Shown here piece after piece: positions 61,909 through 64,000 of a DNA stretch of 64,000 nucleotides. The DNA comes from Tolypothrix tenuis PCC 7101 (GTDB taxonomy: Bacteria > Cyanobacteriota > Cyanobacteriia > Cyanobacteriales > Nostocaceae). The first letter of the stretch is position 1. Each line of letters begins with the position of its first letter. The notes under the pieces are model-generated. The model had not been told where the DNA came from, ran no database searches, and saw only the letters and a list, made by a program, of their open reading frames with translations. The stretch lies in assembly GCF_002368295.1 (NCBI RefSeq), contig NZ_AP018248.1:5966979-6030978 (forward strand), given 5' to 3'. A program made the position numbers and the translations under genes.

Positions 61909-63480
61909 ATGAGATTGATATCCGAACCACCAATTCCCGTAAAAATTCAAAAAATGCAGGAACGGGTGCGTTGGCTTCATCCCCAAATTGTGCAGCGAGG
62001 AATCGACCAAACCAGTATGGTTGTGGACGATAACCACAATGAGAATCCGGAATTTTCTTTTATGGTTATCGGTGATAGCGGGACAAAATCCCATTTCGGA
62101 TACCATCCCCAACGACAAGTAGCCGAACTCATGCTTGCTCATAAGGATGATTGCCGTTTTGTGCTACACACTGGTGATGTCATTTATGTGGTGGGTTCCC
62201 ATGAATATTACCCAGCAAATTTTATCGAACCTTACCGTGAATTTTTGGTAGGTGGAGAAAATCCCGAGAAAATTGCCTATGATCGCATGGTGTTTAATCT
62301 GCCATTTTTACCAGTACTAGGCAATCACGATTACTATGATGTGCCTTTGATGTATCGTCTGCTGACAGGTAGCACATTACGGCTACGGCGGATGCTACGT
62401 TACAAAGATTTTGAAATTGGTTGGCATGGTTCTAATCAAGGTGATGCATTCTCACGAGCTTTTCTTGATTATCTCGCAGCAGTCTCATCTCCCGAAGAAT
62501 TAACGCAGCACTTAGACAGTCACTATACTGCTAAAACCGACAATGGGCGATGTTTGCGTTATCAACCAGGCGTTTTTACCCGCATACCCAACCGCTATTA
62601 CACTTATAGATATGGCGGTATAGATTTTTTTGCGCTCGATTCCAATACCTTTAACGAACCATCGCCTTTACCTACCACCCAAGAAGGAGAACTTTATCGC
62701 CGGGAATTACAGAAGCGTCGCCAGCAAATCGATCAAGAAGAAGTGCAGATTTTGGAAATGAGCGATCGCCTCAATGCAGATAACCCGGAGGATGCGGAAC
62801 AACTCGATGACCTTAGTGCCAAATTAGACCAAATCAACGAAGTCAAAATTGACATTGAAAAGCAACTTGCATCTCACAGCGCACCCAAGATTGACTTTGA
62901 ACAACTAGACTGGTTGCGTAGTCGGCTGATTGAATCTTGGAATAACCCCGAGGTGCGCGGACGGATCGTTTATCTCCACCATCCCCCATATGTAACAGAA
63001 GCTACTAAGTGGCATCAAGCCCAAACCTTAGCAGTACGTCATCGCTTGCGTTGGGTATTTGAACAAGTAGCGGAAAGTCTGGGTTCTTTAGTTAAAGAGC
63101 GTCCGCTAGTAGATTTAATCCTCAGTGGTCACGCTCACTGTCTAGAATATCTCCGCACCGTTGACACTGGTTACGCTGACTCCCATATCAACTACATTAT
63201 CTCTGGTGGTAGCGGTCGTCGTCCCCGCCGCCAGCGCGCAGAGGGAACAGAACTAGAAGAGACATTTACCGATAGTTCTGGTAGTTCAACCCGCAAAGTT
63301 GCTGATTCGTTATTATATGTAGGACGCACTGGTTACAGTTCGCAAAAGCGCTTACCTTATTCATGTGTGCGGATTGATGTTCATAATGGCACTCCACTTA
63401 AATTTACCGTTAAACCATTAGTAGTAGAGCGTGTTGGTCAATATTGGTTTAATAGTCAATTTGACCCGTTTGTAATTTAA
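61909..63480 (+). CDS. calcineurin-like metallophosphoesterase
   Basis: 523 residues. Metallophosphoesterase motifs in order: FMVIGDSG (about 49, D in place of the usual DxH start), HTGDVIYVVGSHEYY (GD), VLGNHDYYD (GNHD), YLHHPPY and LSGHAHCLEY (GHxH). A charged helical insert (about 265-325, RRQQIDQEEVQILEMSDRLN) is likely a coiled coil between the metal motifs. No signal peptide, so cytosolic. Substrate unknown; relatives include acid phosphatases and nucleotidases. Confidence 0.88.
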   Translation: MRLISEPPIPVKIQKMQERVRWLHPQIVQRGIDQTSMVVDDNHNENPEFSFMVIGDSGTKSHFGYHPQRQVAELMLAHKDDCRFVLHTGDVIYVVGSHEYYPANFIEPYREFLVGGENPEKIAYDRMVFNLPFLPVLGNHDYYDVPLMYRLLTGSTLRLRRMLRYKDFEIGWHGSNQGDAFSRAFLDYLAAVSSPEELTQHLDSHYTAKTDNGRCLRYQPGVFTRIPNRYYTYRYGGIDFFALDSNTFNEPSPLPTTQEGELYRRELQKRRQQIDQEEVQILEMSDRLNADNPEDAEQLDDLSAKLDQINEVKIDIEKQLASHSAPKIDFEQLDWLRSRLIESWNNPEVRGRIVYLHHPPYVTEATKWHQAQTLAVRHRLRWVFEQVAESLGSLVKERPLVDLILSGHAHCLEYLRTVDTGYADSHINYIISGGSGRRPRRQRAEGTELEETFTDSSGSSTRKVADSLLYVGRTGYSSQKRLPYSCVRIDVHNGTPLKFTVKPLVVERVGQYWFNSQFDPFVI

Positions 63481-63972
63481 CAGGTGGGCAAAGGGAAAAG
63501 GTTAAAGGGGAAAGGGAAAATACAAACCTTTCCTCCTTTTGCCGACTTCTGCAACCAGTCTGTTGAATAATTTTGACCTTTGACAGTGAACTGTCAACGA
63601 CTTGAAGGGAATAATTTATTTTTTGCAGTTACCCAAAGTTGTGACCTTAAGAATAATTTATCTGTTGCAAACTTTATTTGAATTAGTATTAGCCTGCTTA
63701 ATAAGATTTAAGCTAGCACTATAAAAATTCATACCTCAGTTAGATGACAAGAAAATCAATAATTGTATTAGTTAAAAATCTGAAAAGTTTGAGTGTTTGG
63801 CGTTAATTTCATCAATAAAAGGGAACTATATACAATGACCATCTTCTCAAAAATATTTAGACCCTGAAATAGGGGGCTAGGAATTGGCAACTATTAACAA
63901 TTTTGCAGTTGTTCATTCTCGAGAAGTTTGGGAGTAAACATTTTTGTTATCAAAATTCCCAAAATCAGAGCC
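63481..63972. other. intergenic region at the right edge
   Basis: 492 bases starting with purine-rich GGGAAAAGG-type repeats. No gene seen. Confidence 0.4.
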
Positions 63973-64000
63973 ATGACACTTAATTCAACTTCCACGGAAA
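63973..64000 (+). CDS. possible gene start truncated by window end
   Basis: ATGACACTTAATTCAACTTC begins an open frame that runs off the window (MTLNSTSTE). Too short to identify; no clear Shine-Dalgarno. Confidence 0.2.

Overview
The window comes from a filamentous, Nostocales-type cyanobacterium. The evidence is dense HIP1-like GCGATCGC sites, short palindromic and heptameric intergenic repeats, and lineage-typical genes (Tab2, DUF2256, LabA-like NYN protein, MHYT and CHASE2 sensors, GAF kinase, cobM, single-copy housekeeping genes). It is chromosomal in character: glmU, pyrD, leuA, pheS, surE, ribF and lgt are spread along it. No rRNA, CRISPR array, prophage or intact insertion sequence was seen.

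Layout. 1-12 kb: MnmC-like methyltransferase, HD-GYP response regulator, glmU, a giant exported WD40-TPR-CHAT protein, isoaspartyl peptidase, and a 56-residue DUF2256 gene. 12.6-20.2 kb: a 12-unit 21-bp tandem repeat, a CHASE2 histidine kinase in operon with a small exported protein, a LuxR-type response regulator and a large GAF kinase, with palindromic repeats between. 20.3-25.7 kb: pyrD, a membrane-anchored HTH-like protein surrounded by TGGCAAAA boxes, then six tRNA/Y-RNA chimeras leading into a Ro60/Rsr gene. 25.8-38.4 kb: receiver protein, ethylene-receptor-like hybrid kinase, sugar transporter, CHASE2 Ser/Thr kinase, NYN protein, leuA and an MHYT kinase. 38.8-53 kb: GNAT, RecQ, a RelE-type toxin-antitoxin pair, pheS, surE, MBL hydrolase, ribF, MoxR, MIF-like tautomerase, cobM, lgt, Tab2 and TldE. 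53.4-64 kb: lone ABC permease, lipoprotein, a MarR regulator and Fe-S/SCP2 protein sharing one operator, a MITE-like element, coiled-coil protein, ABC exporter, VanX-like dipeptidase and a metallophosphoesterase.

The standout is the array at 22768-23949. Each of six units has tRNA acceptor, D and T arms, but is interrupted near the anticodon arm by about 50 nt (longer or rearranged in three units). The insert carries the hallmarks of the Ro-binding helix of Y RNAs: a GCCY/RGGC stem with a GNRA tetraloop, a bulged CG, a CUU/AAG helix, and a conserved GGGUUAUCG (GGGUUACCG in the first unit). Conceptually removing the insert between tRNA positions 28 and 29 restores perfect five-pair anticodon stems in three units, with Pro(UGG), Cys(GCA) and Gly(UCC) anticodons. 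The next gene encodes the TROVE/VWA protein Ro60 (Rsr), and a hairpin of the same kind lies over its ribosome-binding site. This looks like a Y-RNA/Ro60 system whose Y RNAs are embedded in, or made from, tRNAs.

The rest of the window is rich in signalling: HD-GYP, two CHASE2 receptors, GAF, ethylene-type and MHYT kinases, and three further response-regulator modules.
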